Positions 11,135 through 21,560 of a DNA stretch of 64,000 bases are shown here, in pieces. The position numbers and the translations under genes are program-made. The notes beneath the pieces were generated by a model. That model was not told the origin of the DNA and did not search any database. It worked only from the letters and a program-made list of their open reading frames with translations. Every line of letters begins with the position of its first letter. Within the stretch, counting starts at the first letter, position 1. Origin of the DNA: Acanthococcus lagerstroemiae (taxonomy: Eukaryota > Arthropoda > Insecta > Hemiptera > Eriococcidae); assembly GCA_031841125.1 (NCBI GenBank), contig CM063109.1, positions 1 to 64,000 on the forward strand, read 5' to 3'.

Positions 11135-11153
11135 TTATTATAAAAAAAATTTA

Positions 11154-11953
11154 CTACAATTTAGTTTTTAAAAGTTCTTGATTATAAAATTTACCGTGAA
11201 TTTCTTCACCGTCCTCAGCTTTGATAGAATAAGTTATAGGATTTGTATAGAATACCTTATCAATTACAAAAATTTCTCTTGTCCAATTATTTTTATATTT
11301 ATTACCAAAAACTTTTTTATAAGCAAAAATTCCAACTCTATCACCTACTTTAAATTTAGGATCTCTGGTTTCACATTTGGATTTATTCAATGTTATTAAA
11401 ATTTCTTCTTCATTATTTCTGTCAACTTCACTGGGTCTCATTCCAATTGTTCTATGAACATCTTTAGTATTGTATTCTTCCAAGACTTTTGGTAAAATAT
11501 CATACCATTTAAATTATCACGAGCTTCAAAATAAATTTTCAATTTCTGATTTAATGTTCTATTGAAACGCTCAATTATTGCAGATTTTTCTTCATTGTAA
11601 GTATGGTACATATTAATATTATATTTTTTTAACATTGATTTGAAAGTTGAATTTATAAATTCCCCACCCATATCAACATGAAGTAAATTAGGTTTCCTCT
11701 TAGATTTTTCAATTATATTTTCAAAGGCTTCAGCAACACTTTTACCAGTTTTGTTTTTCAAAGGTTCAATCCAAACATATTTAGAAAATATGTCAATAAC
11801 ATTTAATAGATACTTAAAACCTTTATTTTGTTTAGAATATTTATCCATAATCAATAAATCAGCAGCCCATAAATCATCAATACCCTTAGTTATTATTTTT
11901 CTACGACAAAATTTTTTTCTAACTGGGGCATGTAATTCTTTAGCTTCTTCCAT
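11154..11953 (-). pseudogene. Retroviral-type (c-) integrase of Maverick A, frameshifted
   Basis: DDE integrase of the Maverick c-integrase family. Catalytic residues are Asp in AADLLIM, Asp in LHVDMGGEF and Glu in SAIIERFNRT. A frameshift near 11510 separates this core from the C-terminal part (HRTIGMRPSEV, then a small beta-rich region with VGDRVGIF and NWTREIFVI, probably chromodomain- or SH3-like). The intact relative is at 47073-47888. The start ATG at 11953 shares its A with the stop of the small membrane gene upstream (TAATG). The enzyme would insert the linear genome and make the 6-bp duplication seen at the ends. Confidence 0.9.
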
Positions 11954-12073
11954 TATTTATTACGTTTAAAAACTTTGCGAAATTGCCAAATACATTTTAA
12001 GAAAATAATAATAGTAAGAATACATTTTTTTTTCTTTCCCCTCTTTAGAAGAATCTTCAGAATTTGAATCCAT
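11953..12073 (-). pseudogene. Small membrane protein of about 40 residues, poly-A frameshift
   Basis: Begins at ATG 12073 in CTATAATAAATGG. The N-terminus is acidic and Ser-rich (MDSNSEDSSKEGKEKK). After a run of nine A the natural reading appears to move to another frame giving a hydrophobic stretch (CILTIIIFLKCIW) and a basic tail (RKVFKRNK) ending at 11953. Element C has an intact 46-codon gene of the same plan at 51766-51906. Shared architecture, length and CI-rich hydrophobic core suggest homology. Possible roles are a viroporin or virion membrane peptide; nothing in the sequence decides. Confidence 0.55.
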
Positions 12074-12088
12074 TTATTATAGAAAAAT

Positions 12089-13092
12089 TTATGTAAATGT
12101 AACCGAAGTACGATTTTCAGATTTATTAGATATATAGATATCAAAATCATTCTTTGGAATTGTTTATAAGCTGTCTGGAATGCAATTTGCATAGTATTTC
12201 TAATGGGTTTTAACTGACACTGGAATAAGAAAATATCAATTTTATGTGAATTAAATAAATCCTTTGAAGTATTTTCATTGATAAAGTAAAAACTAATTTC
12301 TCTACTCTTACAATATGAATTCCTAATTAATTTGTATCCTATTTTATCCACTTTTTCAATAACAAAATCAATTTTTGATAAGATAATAATGGTTTGATTA
12401 TTTTCTAAATTATGTGTCAACAATTTAATACCATCTTTCTTGAATGTTATGTCAGAGTTTGTAGTTGTATAAATTCTCAAGAATATTGTATCATAATCTA
12501 ATTTTTTCTCAATATTATTTGGAAATGGCGTTGATTGTGTGAAAACTTTATCTTCCATAATAATATTTAGTTTAGGTTTGTACTCTTCATTACCCAAATT
12601 TAGTAATTGTAGATTTAAAGCCTTTGAAGATAATAAGTGAAAACAAAATTCTTTGTAATTCTTTTTAGCATAAATACCTATATTTTCATCAGCTGTATTA
12701 ATTAGATTAACAAATTTTTCAGTATCATATCCATTTATCAATTTATGATTAATAATAAAAGTTATGTCACAATCTAGTTCATTAACCTGACCAACCTCAT
12801 TTCTATAATCAAAACATATTGCTTCAGAGGGGTTTTTAATATTATATATCAAATATTTCTTGAGATTTATTTCCTTTAAACTAAAATTTTTACTTCCAAT
12901 TGTATATAAAAAAATTGAAAAATATGGAAGAACAAGCTCAGTGGTATTTACATATTCTTCAAACTCGCTGAAAGCATAAGTATTAAATTTTTTAGGTGTA
13001 GTTATTATTTGATTATGAATATGAATACGAACGTATACAAATACCTTCCTTCCTGCATATGATAAGTCTGGATTTTTTGGAATCCAATTCAT
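12089..13092 (-). pseudogene. Unrecognised Maverick A protein of about 330 residues
   Basis: Starts at ATG 13092 (TTTTAATATGAATTGG) and stays open to 11953, but the last part overlaps the start motif of the next gene and reads unnaturally. In another frame the region 12140-12089 gives a polar tail (YISNKSENRTSVTFT) ending in TAA at 12089-12091, so I infer one frameshift near 12150. No known motif is visible. The protein is rich in Ile, Asn, Lys and aromatic residues with alternating patterns that suggest beta structure. It occupies the place held in element C by the coiled-coil gene at 36849. A receptor-binding or fibre-like role is possible, but it may be a lineage-specific accessory protein. 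Confidence 0.45.
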
Positions 13093-13099
13093 ATTAAAA

Positions 13100-13309
13100 T
13101 TAGTAACTATGATTTGTAATTAATTCTGGTTCAACATAAAAATTGATTATTCTTTTATCTCTAGCCGCTTCTTCAGAAATAAGATAATCATCTGTAATAT
13201 CTCTAGTTTGAGATTGTTGAATACCCAGCTTATCCTCTATTTGTTTTACTCTTTGTTCAAGCACATTAAATTCTTTTATTGTTACAAACTGTCTCCCAAT
13301 TTGTCTCAT
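13100..13309 (-). CDS. Small hypothetical protein with short coiled coil (69 aa)
   Basis: An intact 69-codon frame just upstream of the 330-residue gene, with a 7-base gap. ATG at 13309 lies a few bases downstream of TATATAAATAC, a looser version of the element's start motif. Residues 10-30 (FNVLEQRVKQIEDKLG) have heptad spacing typical of a trimeric coiled coil. No family recognised. Its position next to a possible fibre-like gene could mean a structural accessory role. It may also be the N-terminus of a longer ancestral protein. Confidence 0.5.
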   Translation of the reverse strand: MRQIGRQFVTIKEFNVLEQRVKQIEDKLGIQQSQTRDITDDYLISEEAARDKRIINFYVEPELITNHSY

Positions 13310-13933
13310 CTTGATGTATGTATTTATATATTAAAAAATTTTATAATTCTTTTAATTCTTGTAAAATCCTAACCACTTCATTTTTTAATGCGGGATTTGT
13401 ATTTCCACTTTTAATTTCACCATATAAGATAACAAGTCTTTGAAACAATTCATCTAAATTATCCCAGTAAATATATTTTATCCCCACTAAGATTTGCACT
13501 TGAATTTATATTTTTTAGTTCACTCAAAAATTTTTATTATATTTTTAGGATCTAAATTTCCATTTTGAATATTCATGTAGACACTTACTAGTTTATTTAA
13601 AAAATCTATAGGATTATTAAAAAGTCCACTTCCTTCTGTTGACTCCTTCACTTTTATTATTCCACTTTTTACTAATATGGGTCTTATAATAGTATTATAT
13701 GTATTTATATATCCTGTGCTTGCTTTGACCTCTTTAGCATTGGGGTCATTATTATGTCTATAACTATTTGTTTTTAGTAATATTTTAGCATAATTTTCTT
13801 CATTACTATCCACATAATTTTTTGGTTGTTCTAATGTCATCAACTCCCATAAACCATTTGTTCCTATAAATCCTGTTCCATCATTGAATAGAATATTATT
13901 ATCCTTAATCTGGACAGGTTGATTACCTATATA

Positions 13934-15671
13934 CAGGGGTGGCCAAAAGTCAGGAAACCACTATCTTTTTGACTTTAGCACTGCCTAGCAGCAAGTACTG
14001 CGAGGAATGGAATTTTTTACATTGGATCCGTTCACAAAGGATGTCGGTGAACAATTTTAACACACAAATTGGTTTTATGACGTCACCTAGTACGAAAATG
14101 TGACAGAAGACAGAAATTAGAAAAATAAAAAAATATTCGTCAAACTGGGCACAACGTGACGTCACTTAGGCGTACCGTTTCGTCGTTCGAAGTTACTGTA
14201 GCGCTTCTAGCGGCGGTCTTGTAACTAATCGTTCATTCCCCAAACATTCTACCTAGTCTATGCGAATTACAGTTTTATATTCACGGTGCGTGGCATTCAT
14301 TCTTATCAATATCAGTTCTGTATTCGGATTTCCCTTCGACCAATGTATGGTCGAAGGGATTTCCGAATCGAAGTGTTGGATGCAGTTTGGAATTTATTTT
14401 CATCGAAGGAACTAAACTTTAATTTAATTTCGCAAATTGTTAATGATAAAAGTGTCATGTCGAATCGCAAATTATCATTAGATGAGCGCGTTGCGTTAGT
14501 AATGTTGTATCATAAACACGGTGGCCATTATGAAGATATTTTCACTGAATTCCAAGAACAGTTCCCCAATTCTCCCGTGCCTGTTCGTTCTGCTGTATGG
14601 AAGATAAACGATCGATTCAAAAGAACAGGTTCCGTTGCCGATTTACAACGTTCAGGTCGTCCGAATAGTTCGGTCAATGAAGAAAATTGCCAACTAGTGG
14701 CGCAAGCATTTGTTGAAGATTATAATCAGTCCGCGGTATGTGTATCAAATCAGCTCGGAATTCCGCGAACTTTGGTACGTCGCATTCTAAAGAAATTGAA
14801 ATTGAAAGTGTATCGTCCTCGTTTGCTTCATGAATTGAACGAAGACGATTTTGATCGACGTCTTGAATTTTGCGAATGGTTTACAATACTGTCCAAGGCT
14901 GATCCAATGTTCGAGAAGAACATTCTGTGGAGCGACGAAGCCACGTTCAAACTCAATGGCATGATCAACCGCCATAATTGTGTTTATTATGCCACGAACA
15001 ATCCGCGTGTTATCGTTTCGCAAGCTCTCAATGCTCCTGGCATATGTGTTTGGGCTGCAATATCTTCTTACACAATTCTCGGACCGTATTTCTTCGATGG
15101 AAATGTAAATGGCGAAAAATACTTGGAAATGTTAACTCAAGTAAAGATTGAACTTCAGAACAGCCCGATATTCAAAAATAAAAGAATAATCTGGCAGCAA
15201 GATGGTGCACCGTGCCATTATTCTGCTAAAGTTCGCGAATACTTGACTGCTAATTTCGATTCATGGATTGGTCGTCGCCGTAACATGAAAGAATTTCCTG
15301 CCAGATCTCCAGATCTTACCTGCTGCGATTTTAGCATGTGGGGTGTGTTAAAAGATCGGGTGTATCAAACAAAAGTGACCAATCTGGACGAGCTTAAACG
15401 AAGAATTGAAATGGAGTTCGAGATTTTGAGCAAAGATAAAAAGTATCTACGAGAAGTGAGAAGTTACTGCTGCCGTTAAACAATGATGTCTGTTGTGTAT
15501 TCAGGAGTCGGGCTGCCATTTCGAACACCTGTTATGATTGTTGTGTTCCTATATCATGTTTTTGTGACGCATTATAATTATTTTTCAGTTATAATAAACA
15601 TAAGTTCAAAATAAAGTTTGTTTTTTTTTTTTTTTTCTGCAAATTGGTTTCCTGACTTTTGGCCAACCCTG
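13934..15671 (+). mobile_element. Tc1/mariner DD41D (rosa-like) transposon
   Basis: A 1738-bp element with inverted ends: left CAGGGGTGGCCAAAAGTCAG, right the complement of CAGGGTTGGCCAAAAGTCAG, one mismatch in the first ten bases. It is flanked by TA (13932-13933 and 15672-15673). It contains one open transposase gene. It interrupts the conserved gene of Maverick A, so it arrived later. Close terminal repeats and an open frame suggest recent activity. Confidence 0.92.
14457..15479 (+). CDS. Mariner-superfamily transposase, DD41D type
   Basis: Cut-and-paste transposase that excises and inserts the surrounding element at TA. The frame is open from 14286, but ATG 14457 gives 340 residues, the usual family length. 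Residues 1-110 form paired helix-turn-helix domains (LSLDERVALVMLYHKHGG; SGRPNSS linker; IPRTLVRRILKKL). Catalytic residues are Asp in LWSDEATF, Asp in WQQDGAPCH and Asp in LTCCDFSMWG. Exactly 41 residues lie between the second and third, so DD41D, known as the rosa group, rather than classical mariner DD34D. PARSPDL precedes the third Asp as usual. No stop or frameshift is present, so the enzyme may be active. Confidence 0.92.
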   Translation: MSNRKLSLDERVALVMLYHKHGGHYEDIFTEFQEQFPNSPVPVRSAVWKINDRFKRTGSVADLQRSGRPNSSVNEENCQLVAQAFVEDYNQSAVCVSNQLGIPRTLVRRILKKLKLKVYRPRLLHELNEDDFDRRLEFCEWFTILSKADPMFEKNILWSDEATFKLNGMINRHNCVYYATNNPRVIVSQALNAPGICVWAAISSYTILGPYFFDGNVNGEKYLEMLTQVKIELQNSPIFKNKRIIWQQDGAPCHYSAKVREYLTANFDSWIGRRRNMKEFPARSPDLTCCDFSMWGVLKDRVYQTKVTNLDELKRRIEMEFEILSKDKKYLREVRSYCCR

Positions 15672-16036
15672 TATAGATCATTACCATTTTCAGCCCTGAT
15701 TCCAAATGTTCTATCTGTCTTTACATCTTTTGAAGCATAATTTGATAAATATTTTTCAGCTGTTTTTCCCATAACTCTTTGTTTATTTTCAACGTATTCT
15801 GGTAAGGTTTTTGGTCTATTTTCGACATATTCTGGTAAGGTTTTTGGCATAATTTGAGCATATTTTGGGATGGTTTTTTGTTGTATTTCATTTGCTAGTT
15901 TCTCTAGAGGAATTGTAATAGGTTTGTATAGTTCTTTTAATTCATCTTGTTTGTGGATTTTACCTGTTCTAATAGTATCATATTTTTGTTTCAACCCCTC
16001 TTCTGAATTTATATAATTAATAATATCTTTATCCAT

Positions 16037-16061
16037 TTATATAAAAAAATATTTAATATAA
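16037..16061. promoter_or_regulatory. 25-bp bidirectional start region in element A
   Basis: The conserved gene starts leftward at 16036 and the ATPase starts rightward at 16062. The gap is only A and T and reads TATAAATG outward on both sides. No room remains for separate promoters and leaders, so this must be a minimal divergent promoter if both ATGs are used. Confidence 0.65.
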
Positions 16062-16774
16062 ATGACTACAAAAACAACTAAGTTGAAAGCACCAATTAAG
16101 GTTGAAAATTATGATTACAATAAACCTCATCCTCGATATGATGAAATCTTTCCAAATATAATTCGTGCTGGTATTTTTGGTCCCTCGGGATGTGGAAAGA
16201 CAAATGTATTAATTCAAATTCTTATGGAAATAAATACTTACTCAAATATCTATCTATGTACAAAAACACCTCATCAAGAAAAATATAATAGATTTAAAAT
16301 CCATAATTAATGTCTTTAATGAGAAATCTAGGTACAAAATTGGGTTATATACATTATTACCAAAGGATTTAAAAGAACCAGAAGAAATAGAACCTTACTC
16401 AGTTATAATTTTTGATGACATATTAACTGATCCCCAAGAAAATATTGCAACTTATTTTTTAAGAGGTCGACACTATAATATTTCTTGTTTTTATTTAGCT
16501 CAAACCTACTCAAAAGTCCCTAAACAATGTATAAGAGACAATTTCAATTATCTAATTATTTTCAAACAAGATCTAAAAAATTAAAAACACATATTTGAGA
16601 ATCATATAACTGACATGACTTTTGAAAAATTTAAAGAAATGTGTAATATATGTTGGAATGATAAATATGGATTTAGTTATTGATAAAGAATGTAATAATA
16701 AAAATGAAATTTATAAAAAGAATTTTGAAGAAGGATTTAAACTTGAAGTTGATAACCATAAGGAAGTTTATTAA
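16062..16774 (+). pseudogene. A32/FtsK-type genome-packaging ATPase of Maverick A, frameshifted
   Basis: P-loop ATPase that would pump DNA into capsids. Walker A is FGPSGCGKTNVL near 16180-16215; Walker B is VIIFDDIL near 16405. Then come GRHYNISCFYLAQTYSK and RDNFNYLIIFKQD, both shared with the intact copy at 35328-35999. Lesions are a frameshift near 16305, an in-frame TAA near 16582 and a frameshift near 16680. The gene reads opposite to the polymerase and their 3' ends overlap by about 38 bases (16737-16774). In element C the two genes are codirectional, so one has been inverted. Confidence 0.88.
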
Positions 16775-19700
16775 TATTATCTACTAAATATCTTTTATCA
16801 TCATAGGGTGATAATGCAATTTTATCTAATTCCACTGTGTATAAATTATGTTGTTTAGAAACAATTGAATATACTTTTTCTCTAGTTTGTTCGCTCTTAA
16901 TTAGACTATTTTTATAGATTTCAAATTTCATTTTCTCTATATTAGATTTTTTAATTCCCTTACATACTTTCTTTTCTTTTAAATTATTTCTAAAGGCATA
17001 CATTTTTGATCTTAATCCAACCCATTCGCGTATTGGTATTCCTAAATATTCATCTTTAAATAGTCCAGGAACCTTTTTATTTTTTTGAGGCATCCAATCT
17101 ATTTTATAATCGGATGTGTCGTAATAGGGAATATCTTCTTTTATATCACTATAAACATCATCAGTTTCAATATAAACAATTAATGAATCTGTATCAGTTC
17201 CTAATAATCTTATTTTATCACCATATTTCTTCTTTAAAACATTATAATAGAATTGATACATTAATAATTTAGATATATCTAAAATAACAAACCCACCATA
17301 AATTGGTTTATTTAATTTTATTGTTTGCTTTTTTCTAGCAAGTAGAATTGTGTCTTCATCTAGTATTATTCTTGTTTCATAATTCGTTTGTTTAAGGAAT
17401 GATTCTGGAGAAGTTAATATTTTTACATCGCATCTGTTTCTTACATTTTCCATTTGTTTCCCTAAACTGAGTTATTCATTAGCTTATAGAAATCTTTTTC
17501 AAAATCATTTTTAGCTTCCTGTCTCAATTTTGTATTCAAATCTATATATGGTTTTAACCAGGCTTTTTGTTTGAATCTTATATAATTATTAACACTTTTT
17601 AGAATGATTCCTTGTTTTATACATTCTTTCAACATTCTAAAATCAATAATATAATCTTTTTTTGAGTGTAATGTAGTAATTAATTTACCTTCTTTTGGTT
17701 TGCTTCCTATTTCTTTGCTATTAACTTTCTTTGGTATTCGGATAATTCATTTTCATTAGGTACATAGTGTTCTGGTAGCATGGGATAATCTTTAAATTTA
17801 TTATGTAATTCTAGCGGGATATCTAAATTCACTATAAATGTATATCCATAATCTCCATTATCATCTAAATTAAGAATTACGTCTTTAGTAAAATCTGATG
17901 GCTTATGAATTAACTTTCTAAATTTACTTTCAATCAATAATTTCTTTTCCACATTTGTTTGCATTTGCTCTTTCAATAAATTATAATTTAGAAATTCACC
18001 TATTGGTAATCGTTGACTTAAAGCCCATCCATATAAATTATTACAATCTAGATATAAAATATAACTAATATGTTTTTGACTATTCCAGATTCCTTTCTTT
18101 TCAGCATCCTCTTTACTTAATTTTATTGATTTACCAACTTTCTCATCATAGAAATAACAATTATTTGCTATAGCATGTCTATGAGGAATCTTAGAAATAC
18201 CTCCTCTAATTCCTCTTTCATAAATCTCATAATTTTCTTGATCTGTTAGTAACTCTAATGCTTGTTTAGTACACTTTAATGAGGCAGCATCTGATAATTG
18301 TGGTGCTGAGATATAATAGACTGGATCTAATTTGTAATTTTTATAACACGTTTCTCGAAAATTATCAAAGATATCTTTGGTAAGAATTGTATCAAGTTTT
18401 AAATATAAATCATGATAATCTCCAAAATTTTTACAGTTGAAGTATTTATAAACTTCTTTTGCAAATGCTAAATCATTACTAGATATTTTAGAATCATTTA
18501 AGGTAGAATACCAATCTTGCTTATCTAATGGTAATTGCATTTTAAATTTTGTATAATCATCAACCCATTCATAAGGATAAATACCTTTCTGTAAAACTAA
18601 ATGTAAATCTTCTGTTTTGAATTCTTTCCTAATATTTTTGAATTTATTATAATTAATTGGTTTCTTCAATATTTTTCCACAACTTTTACATTCTGCTTCA
18701 TATTTTAGAATTCCATTTTCATCTAACGGTAAAAATTTTCCTTTATATATTTCTTGAACTTTATTACATTTTGAACAGAAACAATTATTAACTTCTGCTA
18801 AATTTTTTATTGCTTTATCTAAACTTGTACCTACAAAAGCTAAGGTATCAATAAATCTAAATTCCATTTTTTTTGGTAATTTGTCACCTTTCTTCTTTAT
18901 ATTAAGTTTGGAATTATTGCACTTGGGACATTTATGTAATATTTTATCATAATATTTTGTCTTACATTTGAGACATGTTGTTAAATCATGTTCTAGTACA
19001 TATTGATCAACAGTCACCTTCCTCGAAAATGTAGTATAATTTTCATTATTTTTTGGAATAATATTAATATCATTTTTTTGATCATATTCATCACATAATT
19101 TTAATAGCCAAGTAAGAAATATTTTTGAATCATATTTTAAATTGTGAATTAAAATTGGAATAAATTTTGGCATTGTCAAATTCAGATTACATTTATTACA
19201 AGCAACCCCTCTAAATTTACCAGTAAAGTGGTCATGATCTTTTATTTTTTCAGTTCCATTATTGAATTTATAATTACAAATATGACAATGAGTAACTGAT
19301 TTAAACTTGATAGCTTCCTCTTCTCCCCAAATCATTTTTTCATTATTCATTCTCAATTTATAATATTCTTTCCTATGTTTTTGTAGCATTTTATTGAAAT
19401 GTTCCATTAACTTCTGTATATTACTACATCTTACTAATTCTACACCCATTTTATCTGAATAAAAACAGAAACTATTTGCAACATGCTTATGAATATATTT
19501 TGTTGTCTTTGTTATTTGTTTTTGCATTTTTTTTAACAAGCATTCAAAATCTAGAGTTAAAGTATATGGATGATATTGTTCAGCGCCAAATGAATGATAT
19601 ACCCTTATATTATCTTCATCAGTTGGTATTATAATATTTTGTTTTTCATAAACACACTGTTCAATATGCTTATTATAGTCAGATTCTGCTTCAAATTTTT

Positions 19701-20824
19701 TATGACATTTCAAACAAATATTCACATGATTATTATATCTATGGATTTGGCCTCTTAATAAAGCACTCAAATTTTTTATTCCAACAATATGCTCTTTATA
19801 TAGCAGTAAATTTATATGTCATTCATAGTTTTTAAATTTTTTAGTTTGAATATATAAAGTGATTTTAGTATCATCATACTTATAAATATTAATTGATCTA
19901 TTTATGAAATTTTCATATATTTCAATATTTTCAGGTACTAGTTCAACAGGATATTCCTTATTCAAGGCTTCATATTTCATAATATTATAGTTAGTAGTCC
20001 TATCAGTATGTTTTTCAACAGGATTTAATATACTTTCTAATGCATATTCAAAACATCTTAAACCTTCTTGTTTGAGACATTTGGATTTATTAGTTTTTAT
20101 ATTTTTTACATTGATACAGCATTTTTTTGAGATAATAAAACTTGGTAATTGAATATAAGTTCCTCCTCGCAAAGGATTATTTTGATCAGAGTGAATATCT
20201 ACTCGAATAACTCTATCAAATCTATATCTTGTATTCTTAGCATTATAACTATTAAAATTTCTCAAGATTTCATTTTTGGCTGAGACTAGTGCACTTTTGA
20301 TAGCATTTGAATGAACAATAACATTTCTTGTTGATCGAAAATGATTTCTATGATGATTTACTTGTTCACCATTTAAATTTATTTCAATATAGTCTACAAC
20401 TACCACCAATTGGAAGCTTATACTATTCTTTGTTTTCAATTCTCTTTTTGCAATTTCATTAAGTTTTTCATTAACCTTAAATAGATATCTTATTAAATCA
20501 TACTTTGCAGAATCACAATATTTTTCATAATCATGAACCATATTCATCCAATTTCTTGAACTACCTTCTCTTACGTCAATATCTCTATCTCGTCTTGGGA
20601 GTAATTGTTCTGGTTTTTCATTACTAAAAATATCATCATCAAAATTGAATAACTCATTTACATTTTGGATTTTATTTTTTTTAGTTTTTTTTTAAATAAT
20701 TTGCAACTACTTTTACTAAATCATCTTTCCTCAATATTGAACATCCTCTTATATTTTTGTATTTACAATATTTATATAATTCTTTTCTTGTAAATCCTTT
20801 TTTCAACTTTGTAATTAGATCCAT
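16737..20824 (-). pseudogene. Protein-primed family-B DNA polymerase of Maverick A, multiply broken
   Basis: Runs from ATG 20824 (CTATATAAATAATGG) to 16737 in at least four frame segments. Order: Lys-rich SAP-like N-terminus, C2H2-like finger (CLKCHKKF...HIEQC), exonuclease motif LDFECL, an endonuclease-VII-like insert (CHIC then KDHDHFTGKFRG), Pol motif A (DCNNLYGWALS), motif B, motif C (GTDTDSLIVY), and EWVGLRSKMYA. Breaks fall near 20690, 20550-19800 and 17470. The last is a one-base deletion in the Tyr codon of motif B (NNSVYG), which by itself would abolish the enzyme. Intact relative: 31046-35341. It would replicate the linear element using a terminal protein. Confidence 0.92.
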
Positions 20825-20926
20825 TATTTATATAGAAAAAAATTTAATAAGAATTTTTTTTTCCTATTTGGTTAGACCACATTTTATAATTTTAATATCA
20901 ATTTTTTTTTTTTTATTAAATACACA
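20825..20926. promoter_or_regulatory. Divergent promoter region between polymerase and acidic protein, element A
   Basis: A 102-bp A/T-only-like gap between ATGs reading outward (20824 leftward, 20927 rightward). Each start is preceded by the element's motif: TATATAAATAATGG on the minus strand and ATTAAATACACAATGG on plus, each with a T-rich tract upstream. Confidence 0.5.
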
Positions 20927-21331
20927 ATGGAAAATCATATTGAAGATTTTGAAATGGCTGATAATAATAATCCTAAAGAATATAATCCTGAAATTAATGA
21001 CAATAATAATAATAATAATAATGAAATTTATGATAATGGATTTTATTATGGAGAGCCTGATAATGATAATTATGGACCTGATTATGAAGCATATAGAGAT
21101 TCTGGTTCTAATTATGAAGAATATGATGAAGAAAATTTATATGAAGCACATTTTCAAAAACGTAAGGACAGAGAAAGAGAAAGACTGAGAGAAAGAGATA
21201 GAAAGAAAACAGATACACATATAGACATTATTAATTATGATAAATCACCATTAAGAAGAGAAGATGATCTTGATTCAGATATTGATTCAGAAGAGGAAGC
21301 AGAGAAAATAAAATATTTTTTAAAATTGTAA
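20927..21331 (+). CDS. Acidic Asn-rich protein with charged helix (134 aa), unrecognised
   Basis: One of the few intact genes of element A. The first 75 residues are rich in Asn, Asp, Glu and Tyr, including a run of seven Asn from a slippage-prone AAT repeat. Residues 75-100 form an Arg/Glu/Lys helix (RKDRERERLRERDRKK), and the tail is acidic. It reads from the polymerase promoter region toward the right terminal repeat. No family recognised. Acidic proteins placed next to a protein-primed polymerase can be terminal proteins or single-strand binding proteins, but no diagnostic residue supports either here. Low-complexity composition makes any homology claim unsafe. Confidence 0.55.
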   Translation: MENHIEDFEMADNNNPKEYNPEINDNNNNNNNEIYDNGFYYGEPDNDNYGPDYEAYRDSGSNYEEYDEENLYEAHFQKRKDRERERLRERDRKKTDTHIDIINYDKSPLRREDDLDSDIDSEEEAEKIKYFLKL

Positions 21332-21411
21332 AGCAATAAAAAAAAGCATAGTAAAATCATGAAAAAATGAGCGATGAAATTTGATGAGCTTACGGAAGAA
21401 AAATCTGGTCT

Positions 21412-21560
21412 AGGAAATTTATTATTTGATAACAGAAAAAATTGTATTTTATTTCACATCATTCTCTCGCACTCATTATAGTCTTATGCGCGCAACGAGC
21501 AGTTCTGCGAGCTTGATAAGCTTTTCTAGCGGGATGTTGGATTTTATTATTAGTTTATGA
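21412..21560. repeat. Right terminal inverted repeat of element A, inner part
   Basis: Inverse of the left repeat at about 6967-7117 (shared GCGCGCAACGAGCAGTTCTG). It breaks at TTTATGA|CTAG, where the Helitron block begins, and resumes at 27095. Confidence 0.88.

Larger units (their letters stand above)
13341..16036 (-). pseudogene. Conserved Maverick protein of unknown function, split by a mariner
   Basis: Homologue of the intact 281-aa protein at 36000-36845. The 5' part (16036 to 15673) carries a Lys/Glu-rich helical start, three PEYVENK-like repeats and TFGIRAENG. The 3' part (13930 to 13341) carries LEQPKNY, NSYRHN, a Gly-rich GSGLF linker and a final helical segment with ELFQRLVILYGEI. 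The DD41D mariner (13934-15671) sits between them at a TA site. Frame changes lie beside the insertion and near 13500. The start motif TTTATATAAATGG is shared back to back with the ATPase promoter. No enzymatic motif is seen; conservation next to the ATPase hints at packaging or virion assembly. Confidence 0.7.
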
